Below, piece after piece: positions 1 through 7,356 of a DNA stretch of 45,295 nucleotides. Both the position numbers and the translations under genes were made by a program. Source of the DNA: Methanolapillus africanus. Lineage in GTDB: Archaea > Halobacteriota > Methanosarcinia > Methanosarcinales > Methanosarcinaceae. The stretch's first letter is position 1; every line of letters begins with the position of its first letter. The notes under the pieces are model-generated. The model made no database searches and was not told where the DNA came from. It worked only from the letters and a program-made list of their open reading frames with translations. The stretch spans positions 1 to 45,295 of the forward strand of contig NZ_JAWDKD010000005.1 of assembly GCF_032714475.1 (NCBI RefSeq), in the 5' to 3' direction.

Positions 1-311
1 CAGAGATGCAAAACAGGAACAAGAAAAACCTGTATTGTCAGAAACAGTAGATACAAAACGGGAACAAGAAAAACCTGTATTGTCAGAAACAGAGATGCAA
101 AACAGGAACAAGAAAAACCTGTATTGTTAGAAACAGAAAGATACAAAACAGGAACAGGAAAAATGTGTATTGTTGGAAACAGATGATGCAAAATGCAATC
201 TAAAAACAGTTAACTGTAGGTGCAACTCAATTTTGTAAATTGGAATGCATCTTATTGATCGGATTCCGCAAAATACAGACGCAAAGCGTCTGATTTTGCG
301 GGATTGCTTGC
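1..311 (+). repeat. Right part of hairpin-capped tandem-repeat element (copy A)
   Basis: About four 45-46 bp units (each containing GAACAAGAAAAACCTGTATTG or a close variant) end in a degenerate unit near 180-225. A spacer then leads to a hairpin at 266-301 with stem CAGACGC/GCGTCTG and loop AAA, extended by CCGCAAAAT/ATTTTGCGG. The copy ends with GCGGGATTGCTTGC (298-311), two mismatches from the terminal inverted repeat of the complete copy at 12505-12936. The left part lies outside the window. No protein coding is likely because the repeat unit length is not a constant multiple of three. Confidence 0.85.
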
Positions 312-337
312 TTGATGTTTAAAAATGAAAAATAAAT

Positions 338-1774
338 TTATTTTTTCTCCAAATTTTTCAAAACAATCCCTTCACCGATTTTCAAAAACTTGTCAGCTTC
401 TTCTTTTGTTTTCGATTCAGAAACGATCCGGATAATCGGTTCAGTGCCGGACGGACGAATCAAAAGCCAGCCGGTTTTGAAGCGGAGTTTGACGCCGTCA
501 ATCGTATCCGCGTCAGCGTAGCCGATTTCCTTTTTGGTTGCGGGAGACAAAATGTCTGCCGTCAGTTTTTCCATGACCGATTTCGGGTCTTTCGGAGATG
601 TTTTAATTTTCGTTTTGGCGTTGAAATATTCGGGAACCATTTTTTTGAATTGGGACGCTTTGACATCGTTTTTGATCATGGATTCGATGACAAAGGCGGC
701 GGCCATTCCGCCGTCCCGGCAAATCTGATGGTTCGGGAAAATCATGCCGCCGTTGCCTTCGCCGCCGTAAACGGCGCAGCTTTCCATCATTTTCCGGCCG
801 ACGTCAATCGATCCGACTTTTGTGTACAAAATGTCTGCGCCGGCTTCTTTAGCGATGTCGGTGAGCCGGTTGGACGTGCTGACGGTCGTCACGACCGGTC
901 CGATTTTGGTTCCGGTTTTGGTTCCGTTCTCTTTTTCCTTTTGAAGCACAAATTTTCCGATAATGGCCAGCATGATTTCTTCATCGATGAATTCGCCGTT
1001 TTCATCCATGAAAACGGCGCGGTCGGCGTCTCCGTCTTGAGCGATTCCCAAATCGCCGTTAAACATGCGAATCAAAACCGACATCTCGCCCAACGCGTCA
1101 GCCACCGGTTCCGGGTTGCGCCACGGGAACGTGCCGTCCGGCTGCGCGCCGACGGTTAAAACTTGGCAGCCGAGCCGTTGAAGCAAAACCGGAAGCGTGA
1201 GCGATCCGGCGCCGGATCCGGTGTCGACGACGACGCGCAGTTTGCGGCCGGAAATAGCAGTTTGGTCGACACGGGACAAAATGCCGCCCACGTACAAATC
1301 GTTGGCATTGGGATCCGCCAGTAGTTCGCCTGTTTGAGACCAGTCCGCATACGTGAATTTTCCGGAATTGTAAATTTCCTCGACAACGGCTTCGTCTTCG
1401 TGCGAAAACTCGGTTCCGTCGCCGGCAATCAATTTAATGCCGTTGTATTCGCGCGGGTTGTGCGACGCGGTGACCACAAGTCCGGCGTCGACAGTTGCGT
1501 TTTTGACATAATATTGAAGCGACGGTGTCGGAACGATACCGAGATCGATCACGCGGATGCCGGAAGACAAAAGGCCGGCAATGACGGCATTTTTGAGCAT
1601 TGCGCCCGTGATGCGCGTGTCGGTTCCGACGGCGACAGCCGGCGTTTTCTTGTTGCTGCGGCGGCGTAAAAAAGCGCCGAAACTTTGTGATAAGCGAAGC
1701 GCCATTTCAGGCGTCAATTCTTTGTTGGCCAGCGCACGAACGCCGTTTGTTCCGAAAAGTGACAAAATCATCAT
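338..1774 (-). CDS. glmM: Phosphoglucosamine mutase / phosphohexomutase family
   Basis: Cytosolic alpha-D-phosphohexomutase that moves a phosphate between C6 and C1 of a hexose or hexosamine phosphate, feeding UDP-GlcNAc or other nucleotide-sugar synthesis. The 478-residue length fits the family. The N-terminal FGTNGVR signature, the phosphoserine loop TASHNPREYNG (Ser near residue 103), the metal loop DGDADRA (near 247), the sugar loop GEGNGG (near 338) and the C-terminal phosphate loop RPSGTEP (near 440) are all present. The upstream AAGGA touches the first ATG, so the second ATG three bases in may be the real start. It stands alone and reads toward the repeat element at the window edge. 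Archaeal members can act on glucosamine-, glucose- or mannose-phosphates, so the exact substrate is uncertain. Confidence 0.85.
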   Translation of the reverse strand: MMILSLFGTNGVRALANKELTPEMALRLSQSFGAFLRRRSNKKTPAVAVGTDTRITGAMLKNAVIAGLLSSGIRVIDLGIVPTPSLQYYVKNATVDAGLVVTASHNPREYNGIKLIAGDGTEFSHEDEAVVEEIYNSGKFTYADWSQTGELLADPNANDLYVGGILSRVDQTAISGRKLRVVVDTGSGAGSLTLPVLLQRLGCQVLTVGAQPDGTFPWRNPEPVADALGEMSVLIRMFNGDLGIAQDGDADRAVFMDENGEFIDEEIMLAIIGKFVLQKEKENGTKTGTKIGPVVTTVSTSNRLTDIAKEAGADILYTKVGSIDVGRKMMESCAVYGGEGNGGMIFPNHQICRDGGMAAAFVIESMIKNDVKASQFKKMVPEYFNAKTKIKTSPKDPKSVMEKLTADILSPATKKEIGYADADTIDGVKLRFKTGWLLIRPSGTEPIIRIVSESKTKEEADKFLKIGEGIVLKNLEKK

Positions 1775-2119
1775 TCCTTGATTACTTTTAAGTTTAATCT
1801 TTTAATTCAATTTGGTATTTTAAAATTCTTAAAGTGCTTGAATATAAGAGCAAAGAAATATAAAAGTCCTGCAGACGAATTGAAAAAGAAGAAGCCGATA
1901 TGATATATTTGTTCTGACAACAAATTATTATAACCCAATTAATTTCAAAATACACATCCGTTTCACGCACGAGAGATAATTTATACAGGATATTTTCTAT
2001 TAAAAATATTCATAAAAATCAACAAATGAAAAATTTTTATATACCATTAGAAAATACCGATTATTGTTTAAAATTTATGACAGAGAAATCAATTATTAAA
2101 AAAAATAAGGAGAACAAGC
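1775..2119 (+). other. AT-rich intergenic region with a decayed copy of the upstream part of the ART-like locus
   Basis: About 1890-2119 is alignable by eye with 2995-3228, the stretch before the second acidic-protein gene. Both contain GACAACAAATTATTATAA and TTAAAAATATTCATAAAA, and the shared frame reads RYD-[IM]-FVLTTNYY in both before this copy meets stops. I read it as the decayed 3' end of a former ADP-ribosyltransferase-like ORF plus the leader of the next gene. Confidence 0.5.
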
Positions 2120-2395
2120 ATGAAAAAAACGAATAATGGGGAGCATGAAACAGTTGATACGCATCAGATTGAAAACGAAACCGAATCAGATGATGGAACA
2201 ATCAGTGAAGAATTGCTGCAAGAAGTTTTAGACTTTATTAGAAATTTGAGCGATGAAGAATTTGAGCGAATATTGGACGAATGCGGCAACAACGATGACG
2301 AGATCCCGGATGGGTTTCTTTTTATGAGCCGGGCCGATTATGAACGAACCAAGCACATGACGCCGGAAGAAGCTGTTAAGGCATTGGGTTGGTAA
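2120..2395 (+). CDS. Small acidic protein, paralogue 1 (possible antitoxin-like partner)
   Basis: I do not recognise a named family. The 91-residue protein is strongly acidic. Its second half is nearly identical to the protein at 3229-3498: a short helix (EELLQEVLDFIRNLSDEEFE), then DECGNNDDE, then the invariant tail MSRADYERTK..TPEEAVKALGW. The start is fixed by AAGGAG seven bases upstream of the ATG. It lies just before an ADP-ribosyltransferase-like ORF, and its paralogue lies just after it. Small size, acidity and duplication around a toxin-like ORF suggest an antitoxin or immunity role, but this is inference from context only. Confidence 0.7.
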   Translation: MKKTNNGEHETVDTHQIENETESDDGTISEELLQEVLDFIRNLSDEEFERILDECGNNDDEIPDGFLFMSRADYERTKHMTPEEAVKALGW

Positions 2396-2526
2396 TTACC
2401 AACCCAAATCTCGAAAATATACAAAAAATGAGTATCAGCAATTGCCATTTTATTTAAACATTCCGATTTTGATAAAATAAAAATACTTAATAACGAAGCC
2501 AATGTTGCCGGTTATGGAGGCAAATC

Positions 2527-2973
2527 ATGGTATTCAATTTTAAAAATCCATTTAAGAATGTCAACCAATACAGCGGAGAACTATATCACGGGACGACCAA
2601 AACCAATGCAGAAAAGATCCTATCTGGCGGTTTTATGATTTCATCAAAAGGTTCACTGCATTTGGGACAAGGTGTTTATTTTTATGACAATGAAATTTAC
2701 GCCATGTGGTGGATGCTTCGAGATTATATGAAGAAAAGATTGTTGGAATTTGAAAAAGGAGAACGAGACGAACTTGAATGGGAAAAAATATGTTGTGAAA
2801 CATATCGTTATTTTGAAGAAAATTTTGCAATTATTGTCTCAAATTTCCAAAATATTAACTATTTAGATTTAGATAACGAAAAAAACAAAGCGGCATTGTC
2901 AAAAATATACAATACAATCTACCAAACAAAATATTTAAAAAATCAATACAAGGATGTTTCTGTGTATGATTAG
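2527..2973 (+). CDS. ADP-ribosyltransferase-like protein, apparently cut short by an in-frame TAG
   Basis: The N-terminal half resembles the PARP/ART catalytic fold: LYHGT at residues 19-23 (candidate NAD-binding His-Gly-Thr), ILSGGF near 31-36 and LGQGVYF at 46-52 (Gly-x-Gly-x-Tyr-Phe strand). GGAGG six bases upstream supports the start. The frame stops at TAG (2971-2973) after 148 residues, then stays open in the same frame to about 3228 and into the next gene. The post-TAG part (ARYDMFVLTTNYY ... LYRIYCIKN) looks like a genuine C-terminal piece, because its start is conserved in the decayed copy near 1900. It is either a nonsense-truncated gene or, in a pyrrolysine-using host, an amber read-through gene. 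A toxin-like role is inferred. The third member of the catalytic triad is not identifiable. Confidence 0.6.
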   Translation: MVFNFKNPFKNVNQYSGELYHGTTKTNAEKILSGGFMISSKGSLHLGQGVYFYDNEIYAMWWMLRDYMKKRLLEFEKGERDELEWEKICCETYRYFEENFAIIVSNFQNINYLDLDNEKNKAALSKIYNTIYQTKYLKNQYKDVSVYD

Positions 2974-3228
2974 TTATATCAAAATGAAGAGGTAAAGGCT
3001 CGATATGACATGTTTGTTTTGACAACAAATTATTATAAACTTGATAGATTCCAAGATACATACCCATTTCCATTATCTAGAGGATTTTTATACAGAATTT
3101 ATTGTATTAAAAATATTCATAAAATTAGAAAAAATAAAAATTTTAATATATCCTTAGAAAATATTAGATATTGTTTAGAGTTTATGATTGATAAAATCAA
3201 TTATTACAAAAATCGGGAGAGAATAAAA
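2974..3228 (+). pseudogene. In-frame continuation of the ART-like ORF after TAG
   Basis: The reading frame of 2527-2973 continues without a stop through this stretch and joins the acidic-protein gene in frame. The first ~50 codons have normal protein character; the later part is AT-rich (many Lys, Asn, Ile) and merges with the leader and Shine-Dalgarno (GGGAG) of the following gene. Either the separated 3' end of a broken gene or the distal part of a TAG read-through product. Confidence 0.45.
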
Positions 3229-3498
3229 ATGACCAAAACCGGCAAGGAAATACGTGAAACCGCTGAAACATATCAAGTTGATGACGATCTCGATGAAACT
3301 GTTATGAGCGATGAATTGGTGGATCAAATCATCAATTGCATAAAAAATATGAGCGAGGAAGAATTTGACCGAATAATGGACGAATGCGGCAACAATGATG
3401 ATAATGTCCCAACCGGACCACTTTTTATGAGCCGGGCCGATTATGAACGAACCAAAGATATGACGCCGGAAGAAGCTGTTAAAGCATTGGGTTGGTAA
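3229..3498 (+). CDS. Small acidic protein, paralogue 2 (possible antitoxin-like partner)
   Basis: An 89-residue acidic protein, paralogous to 2120-2395, with the same tail (FMSRADYERTKDMTPEEAVK then ALGW) and the same DECGNNDD segment. I chose the ATG at 3229 because GGGAGAG lies about nine bases upstream and because the paralogue starts at the matching point. A longer in-frame reading from 3010 belongs to the ART-like frame instead. The pair of paralogues with homologous leaders shows a segmental duplication of this small locus. Function unknown; antitoxin or immunity role is a context guess. Confidence 0.7.
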   Translation: MTKTGKEIRETAETYQVDDDLDETVMSDELVDQIINCIKNMSEEEFDRIMDECGNNDDNVPTGPLFMSRADYERTKDMTPEEAVKALGW

Positions 3499-3620
3499 AT
3501 ACCAACCCAATCCTGTATCAAAAAAAGAAAAAATAACATAAAAAACAAAACAGAAAGCTCAAAAATGAAAACTTAAAAACAAAAATTAAAAACAAAAATT
3601 AAAAATTAAAAATTAAAAAA

Positions 3621-4148
3621 TTACGAGAAAATCAATCTGATTTTCCCGATATACGGAATTTTGTATTTAGAAACTCCGATGATCCACTCTTCTTTGACCG
3701 GCGTATTCGGACTGATGGGCGTTTGCTGGTCCAAAAGCGGATTCGTGACCGGATTGTCTCCTTTTGTGATGTATCCGGCGTGCGGCGCGGCCGGTCCGCC
3801 GACCCACATCGGCTCTCCGGCGTCCACGTAATACATCGCGCGGTGAATGATCGGAACAGCTGTTTTACTGCCGTTGGGGCGGTATAGAATCACATCGCCG
3901 TAGCCGCCAAACTTCTCTTTCGGATTGGCGGATGTGAGCGCGTCTTCGTTGGTTTGGACCGTTACGCGGTCAATATCTTTGATGAAAATAATGTCCCCAA
4001 TATTCATATGCGGTTCCATGCTTCCGGATTGAACGACATACATCGGCGTCCAAAGGCCAAAGACCAATTGACAAAAAATCAAAAAAGCGGCGACAATCGC
4101 CAAAACCGTTAAAATGTCCTTTCCGAAGTCTTTTATTTTTTCATCCAT
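3621..4148 (-). CDS. Signal peptidase I (S26B, archaeal/ER type)
   Basis: Membrane-bound peptidase that removes secretory signal peptides. The 175-residue protein has one N-terminal membrane helix (about residues 13-35), then the catalytic Ser motif SGSMEP (near 42), the histidine motif IIHRA (near 103) replacing the bacterial lysine, and the ITKGDNP box (near 130) with the conserved Asp. GAGGT seven bases upstream sets the start. It would process the signal-peptide surface proteins encoded at 23-36 kb. Downstream (3499-3620) is a long A-rich stretch, T-rich on the coding strand, fitting an archaeal terminator. Confidence 0.88.
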   Translation of the reverse strand: MDEKIKDFGKDILTVLAIVAAFLIFCQLVFGLWTPMYVVQSGSMEPHMNIGDIIFIKDIDRVTVQTNEDALTSANPKEKFGGYGDVILYRPNGSKTAVPIIHRAMYYVDAGEPMWVGGPAAPHAGYITKGDNPVTNPLLDQQTPISPNTPVKEEWIIGVSKYKIPYIGKIRLIFS

Positions 4149-4367
4149 TTCTAAACCTCTGGAATAAAGACCACAACTTAAACGTTTAAAAACATATTGA
4201 TTTTGAAAAAATCAAAAAAAATAAATAAGGGAAAAACAGGTCCGATTTTTGAGAAGATTTGCCAAAAAAATGAAGAATTTATGACCAGCATATTTTAATT
4301 GGATTAAAAGTAAAATATTGAAATTGAATCAATAATGAAATCACAAACAAAACCGTGAGAAAAAACA

Positions 4368-5714
4368 ATGAGCATGCATGATATTGAAGCCGTGGTAGAA
4401 TGTTCCGTTTACTGTATCGACGACAGCGACCTTTCCCTTGAAGAGAAACGGGATTTGCTGTACAATTTGTACAATTTTCAAGCGCAATGGGACACCGGCT
4501 ACACGCACTTCCGAGTCAAAGATATTCTATTGAAATACAATTACCTGTTTGCGCTCCCGATTGAAAAACACCCCGACTACGCCGCCCGAAAAGAAGAATT
4601 CGACGCACTGGTCGAAAACGATTATGCCGAATGGCTGACGGACGACAGCTTCTATGACGGAAACGGAGATGATGACGGGTGCGGATGCGGACATTGCGGA
4701 TGCGGCGACAAGGATGCCGATGAATGCAGCTGTGATGGCGATTGCGAATGTGGCGGCGAATGCAGCTGTGATGACGATTGCGAATGTGGCGGCGAATGCA
4801 GCTGTGAAGACGGTTGTGAATGTGAAAACCACGACGACGGATGCGGATGTGGAAACGATTGCAGCTGCACAACAAATACAGCCAACCCCGATAACAAAAA
4901 TTTATTTTATTGCGATGCCGGCAGCAAAACTTGGCAGCAGCTGGTTGACAACGGCACGCTCACAGGCGTTCAGGCGTTGCCGGTCAAGGAAATGCCTTTG
5001 TACGATGTTATATTAAAAGTCGCAGCGCTTTGCCGGGAACTGGAAGATGCGGACTGCGCCGCGCAGTGGTATGCCACGCTGATCGGTTACGAATTGTGGG
5101 ATGCGACTGACGACGACCGCGCTGTTTTGGATGAAATTGCTAAAATTTTATGGACACCGGCCGTTTTTTCAGCTCTGCAGAACGATTTTTACTTCATGCG
5201 GGGACTGGAAGGCGCAAAAGCGGAACTTGACGAGGTTCCGCCAATTGCTAAAGAGTGGCTGACAGCGTATTTGGATTGGGAACAAAAGATGGAACAAGAT
5301 CCGAACGCCATTTTGGAGCGGGTTCGGGCGCTTTACGTCAGTTACCAGCTTGACGACGCTTTGGTTCTGACGGAAAAAGGACTTTCAATTGCGCCGGACA
5401 ATGCATTTCTGCGCCTGTACGAATCAATTATTCACATCATGATGATGTCCGTCGACCCGGAAACAAAACCGGAACAGTATGAACCGTGGATGGAAAAACT
5501 GTCCCAGTTGGGAGAAATAAAGACGGACAATCCGGAAACGGACAAAGTCATCCAATCGCACAGCCTTTATTATATGGCGATGGCGGAAGTTTTCCGGCAA
5601 AACTTTGACAAGGCGCTGGAAATTGCTGACAAATTGAAAACGGTTTATGAAATGAAAGAAGCGGACGAACTTTTGAATTTCATTGACGAATTTAAAAAGT
5701 ATCTGCAAGAATAA
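4368..5714 (+). CDS. Cysteine-rich tandem-repeat protein with helical (TPR-like) C-terminal half
   Basis: Unrecognised 448-residue protein in three parts. Residues 1-95 are helical and acidic. Residues 105-167 hold 20 cysteines as Cys-x-Cys pairs in tandem 12-residue units (ECSCDDDCECGG type), also visible as 36-bp DNA repeats at about 4725-4810. Residues 170-448 are helical with TPR-like spacing (for example NAILERVRALYVSYQLDDAL and ALEIADKLKTVYEMKEADEL). The cysteine segment resembles a metal- or cluster-binding low-complexity insert like those in some SEC-C or metallothionein-like proteins, and could bind Zn, Cu or FeS. There is no signal peptide, so it is probably cytosolic. Two possible ATG starts (4368, 4374) and only a weak GTGAGA upstream. 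Confidence 0.75.
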   Translation: MSMHDIEAVVECSVYCIDDSDLSLEEKRDLLYNLYNFQAQWDTGYTHFRVKDILLKYNYLFALPIEKHPDYAARKEEFDALVENDYAEWLTDDSFYDGNGDDDGCGCGHCGCGDKDADECSCDGDCECGGECSCDDDCECGGECSCEDGCECENHDDGCGCGNDCSCTTNTANPDNKNLFYCDAGSKTWQQLVDNGTLTGVQALPVKEMPLYDVILKVAALCRELEDADCAAQWYATLIGYELWDATDDDRAVLDEIAKILWTPAVFSALQNDFYFMRGLEGAKAELDEVPPIAKEWLTAYLDWEQKMEQDPNAILERVRALYVSYQLDDALVLTEKGLSIAPDNAFLRLYESIIHIMMMSVDPETKPEQYEPWMEKLSQLGEIKTDNPETDKVIQSHSLYYMAMAEVFRQNFDKALEIADKLKTVYEMKEADELLNFIDEFKKYLQE

Positions 5715-5759
5715 TCCGGATTGAGAAATTGATTTTGAAATGGAAAAGAAAGTTAATTC

Positions 5760-5990
5760 ATAATGGGATACATGTTCCATTTGGATTGGAATAAGTATTC
5801 CATTTGGATTGGAATAAGTATTCCATTCATGTTGGAATAAATAGATAAAATAACATAAAACATTCAGATTAAATTTTAAAACATTAAATTAAAGAGATTG
5901 ATATTGTTTTACAAAATATTCCATTTGCAATGAGATAAATATTTCGTTTAAAATGGAATATATATTCCATTTTAAACGAAATATACATAT
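5760..5990 (+). promoter_or_regulatory. Iterated GGAA-N6-TTCC operator-like sites and a 46-bp perfect palindrome
   Basis: Two identical sites GGAATAAGTATTCC lie at 5788-5801 and 5811-5824 (23-bp spacing) inside a repeated ATTCCATTTGGATTGGAAT pattern. A third, GGAATATATATTCC (5955-5968), forms the centre of a perfect 46-bp palindrome at 5939-5984. The palindrome ends 38 bp before the ATPase start. GGAA-N6-TTCC is the NrpR operator consensus described in Methanococcus maripaludis. Whether NrpR or another dimeric repressor binds here is inference. Confidence 0.7.
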
Positions 5991-6022
5991 ATTGTTTATT
6001 CCTTAAATAACACCAGATCAAA

Positions 6023-7243
6023 ATGAAACAATCCGTCCTTGAACAAATTGCGTTTGAGCAAAAAGAACACCTGACAATCTCGGATGCCGGACTTGAACGA
6101 GATACTTTAGATTTGCTGCCAAATCTGTCATCTCACGCCTTAATTATTTCAGGAATTCGCCGGTGCGGAAAGAGCACATTGCTTCATCAGTATGTTAAAA
6201 AAAATAATCAAGATGCCTTTTATTTTAATTTTGAAGACATTCGCCTTTATGAATTCCAAATATCAGATTTCATCATTTTAGACCAGGTCATTGAGTCGTC
6301 CGGACTGAAAGTTTTGTTTTTTGATGAAATTCAGATCATTCGCGGATGGGAACTTTATGTCCGTCAAAAATTAGACCAAGGATTTAAAGTCATCATTACC
6401 GGATCAAACGCCAGCTTATTGAGCCGAGAACTCGGCACCAAATTAACTGGACGGCACATTACCAAAGAACTGTTTCCGTTTTCATATTCCGAATTTATCG
6501 AATTTAAAAAACTCGATCCGTCCGAACAATCGTTTTACGAATATGTGGAAACAGGCGGTTTTCCGGAAGTCGTCAAAACCGGTCATCATGAAATACTGAG
6601 CTTTCTGATCGAAGATATTATCAACAGAGATATTGTCGTCCGGTACGGCATTAAGGATGCAGCGTCCGTGAAAAAGTTATTTTCGTATTTGCTGTCTAAT
6701 GCCGCAAAACTGACAACTCCCAGCAAATTAAAAGAAATGATCGGAATCAAATCCCCATCAACCATTCTGGATTATTTTTCACACCTTGAATCTTGCTATC
6801 TGATTCACATGGTTCCAAAATTTTCATATTCCTTAAAATCACAAATGCTTGCCCCTAAAAAAATGTACGTTAACGACACAGGCCTGATTAAAGCCGGAAG
6901 TGTGTCGTTTTCGGAAGATAAAGGACGCTTGCTTGAAAACATTGTTTTCTGCGAACTTCGCCGCCACGGGAAGGAAATATACTATTTCAATGAAAATTCA
7001 AAAGAATGCGACTTTATTGAAATGAATAAAGGTCAAGTCAAACAAATCATTCAGGTTTGCTGGGAGCTGAACCACGAGAATGAAGAACGCGAAATCGATG
7101 GTTTGGTCGAAGCATTGGATTATTTTAAGCAGGAGAACGGAATAATCGTCACTGTCAATCAAAAAGATTTGATTCGAAAAGGACAACACATGATTCGGGT
7201 AATTCCTGTTTATGAATATTTGATCAGTCAGAAGTCAGATTAA
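6023..7243 (+). CDS. AAA-family ATPase with DUF4143-type C-terminal domain
   Basis: A 406-residue predicted cytosolic ATPase. Walker A is GIRRCGKST (residues 44-52) and Walker B is VLFFDEIQ (near 96-103), followed by the sensor-like segment IITGSNASLLSRE. The order ATPase, winged-helix-like middle (SPSTILDYFSHLESCYLI), then a PD-(D/E)xK-like end (ENIVFCELRRHGKEIYYF...ECDFIE) is typical of the large archaeal AAA_14/DUF4143 family. Members are often mobile and their substrate is unknown. No clear Shine-Dalgarno precedes the ATG, but the palindrome at 5939-5984 sits immediately upstream. It reads in the same direction as the polymerase gene 100 bp downstream. Confidence 0.85.
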   Translation: MKQSVLEQIAFEQKEHLTISDAGLERDTLDLLPNLSSHALIISGIRRCGKSTLLHQYVKKNNQDAFYFNFEDIRLYEFQISDFIILDQVIESSGLKVLFFDEIQIIRGWELYVRQKLDQGFKVIITGSNASLLSRELGTKLTGRHITKELFPFSYSEFIEFKKLDPSEQSFYEYVETGGFPEVVKTGHHEILSFLIEDIINRDIVVRYGIKDAASVKKLFSYLLSNAAKLTTPSKLKEMIGIKSPSTILDYFSHLESCYLIHMVPKFSYSLKSQMLAPKKMYVNDTGLIKAGSVSFSEDKGRLLENIVFCELRRHGKEIYYFNENSKECDFIEMNKGQVKQIIQVCWELNHENEEREIDGLVEALDYFKQENGIIVTVNQKDLIRKGQHMIRVIPVYEYLISQKSD

Positions 7244-7356
7244 AAAGAATATTTCAAAAGCAAAATCATTTAAATTCAAAACAGATATTAAGAGAATTCA
7301 ACAAATACAAAAAGCAGAAAAGAAGATCAAAAATAGAAAAACGAATGAGGCGCAAC

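Noticed and set aside
1..225. CRISPR array
   Set aside because: The units are contiguous or degenerate with no variable spacers, no leader and no cas genes in the window.
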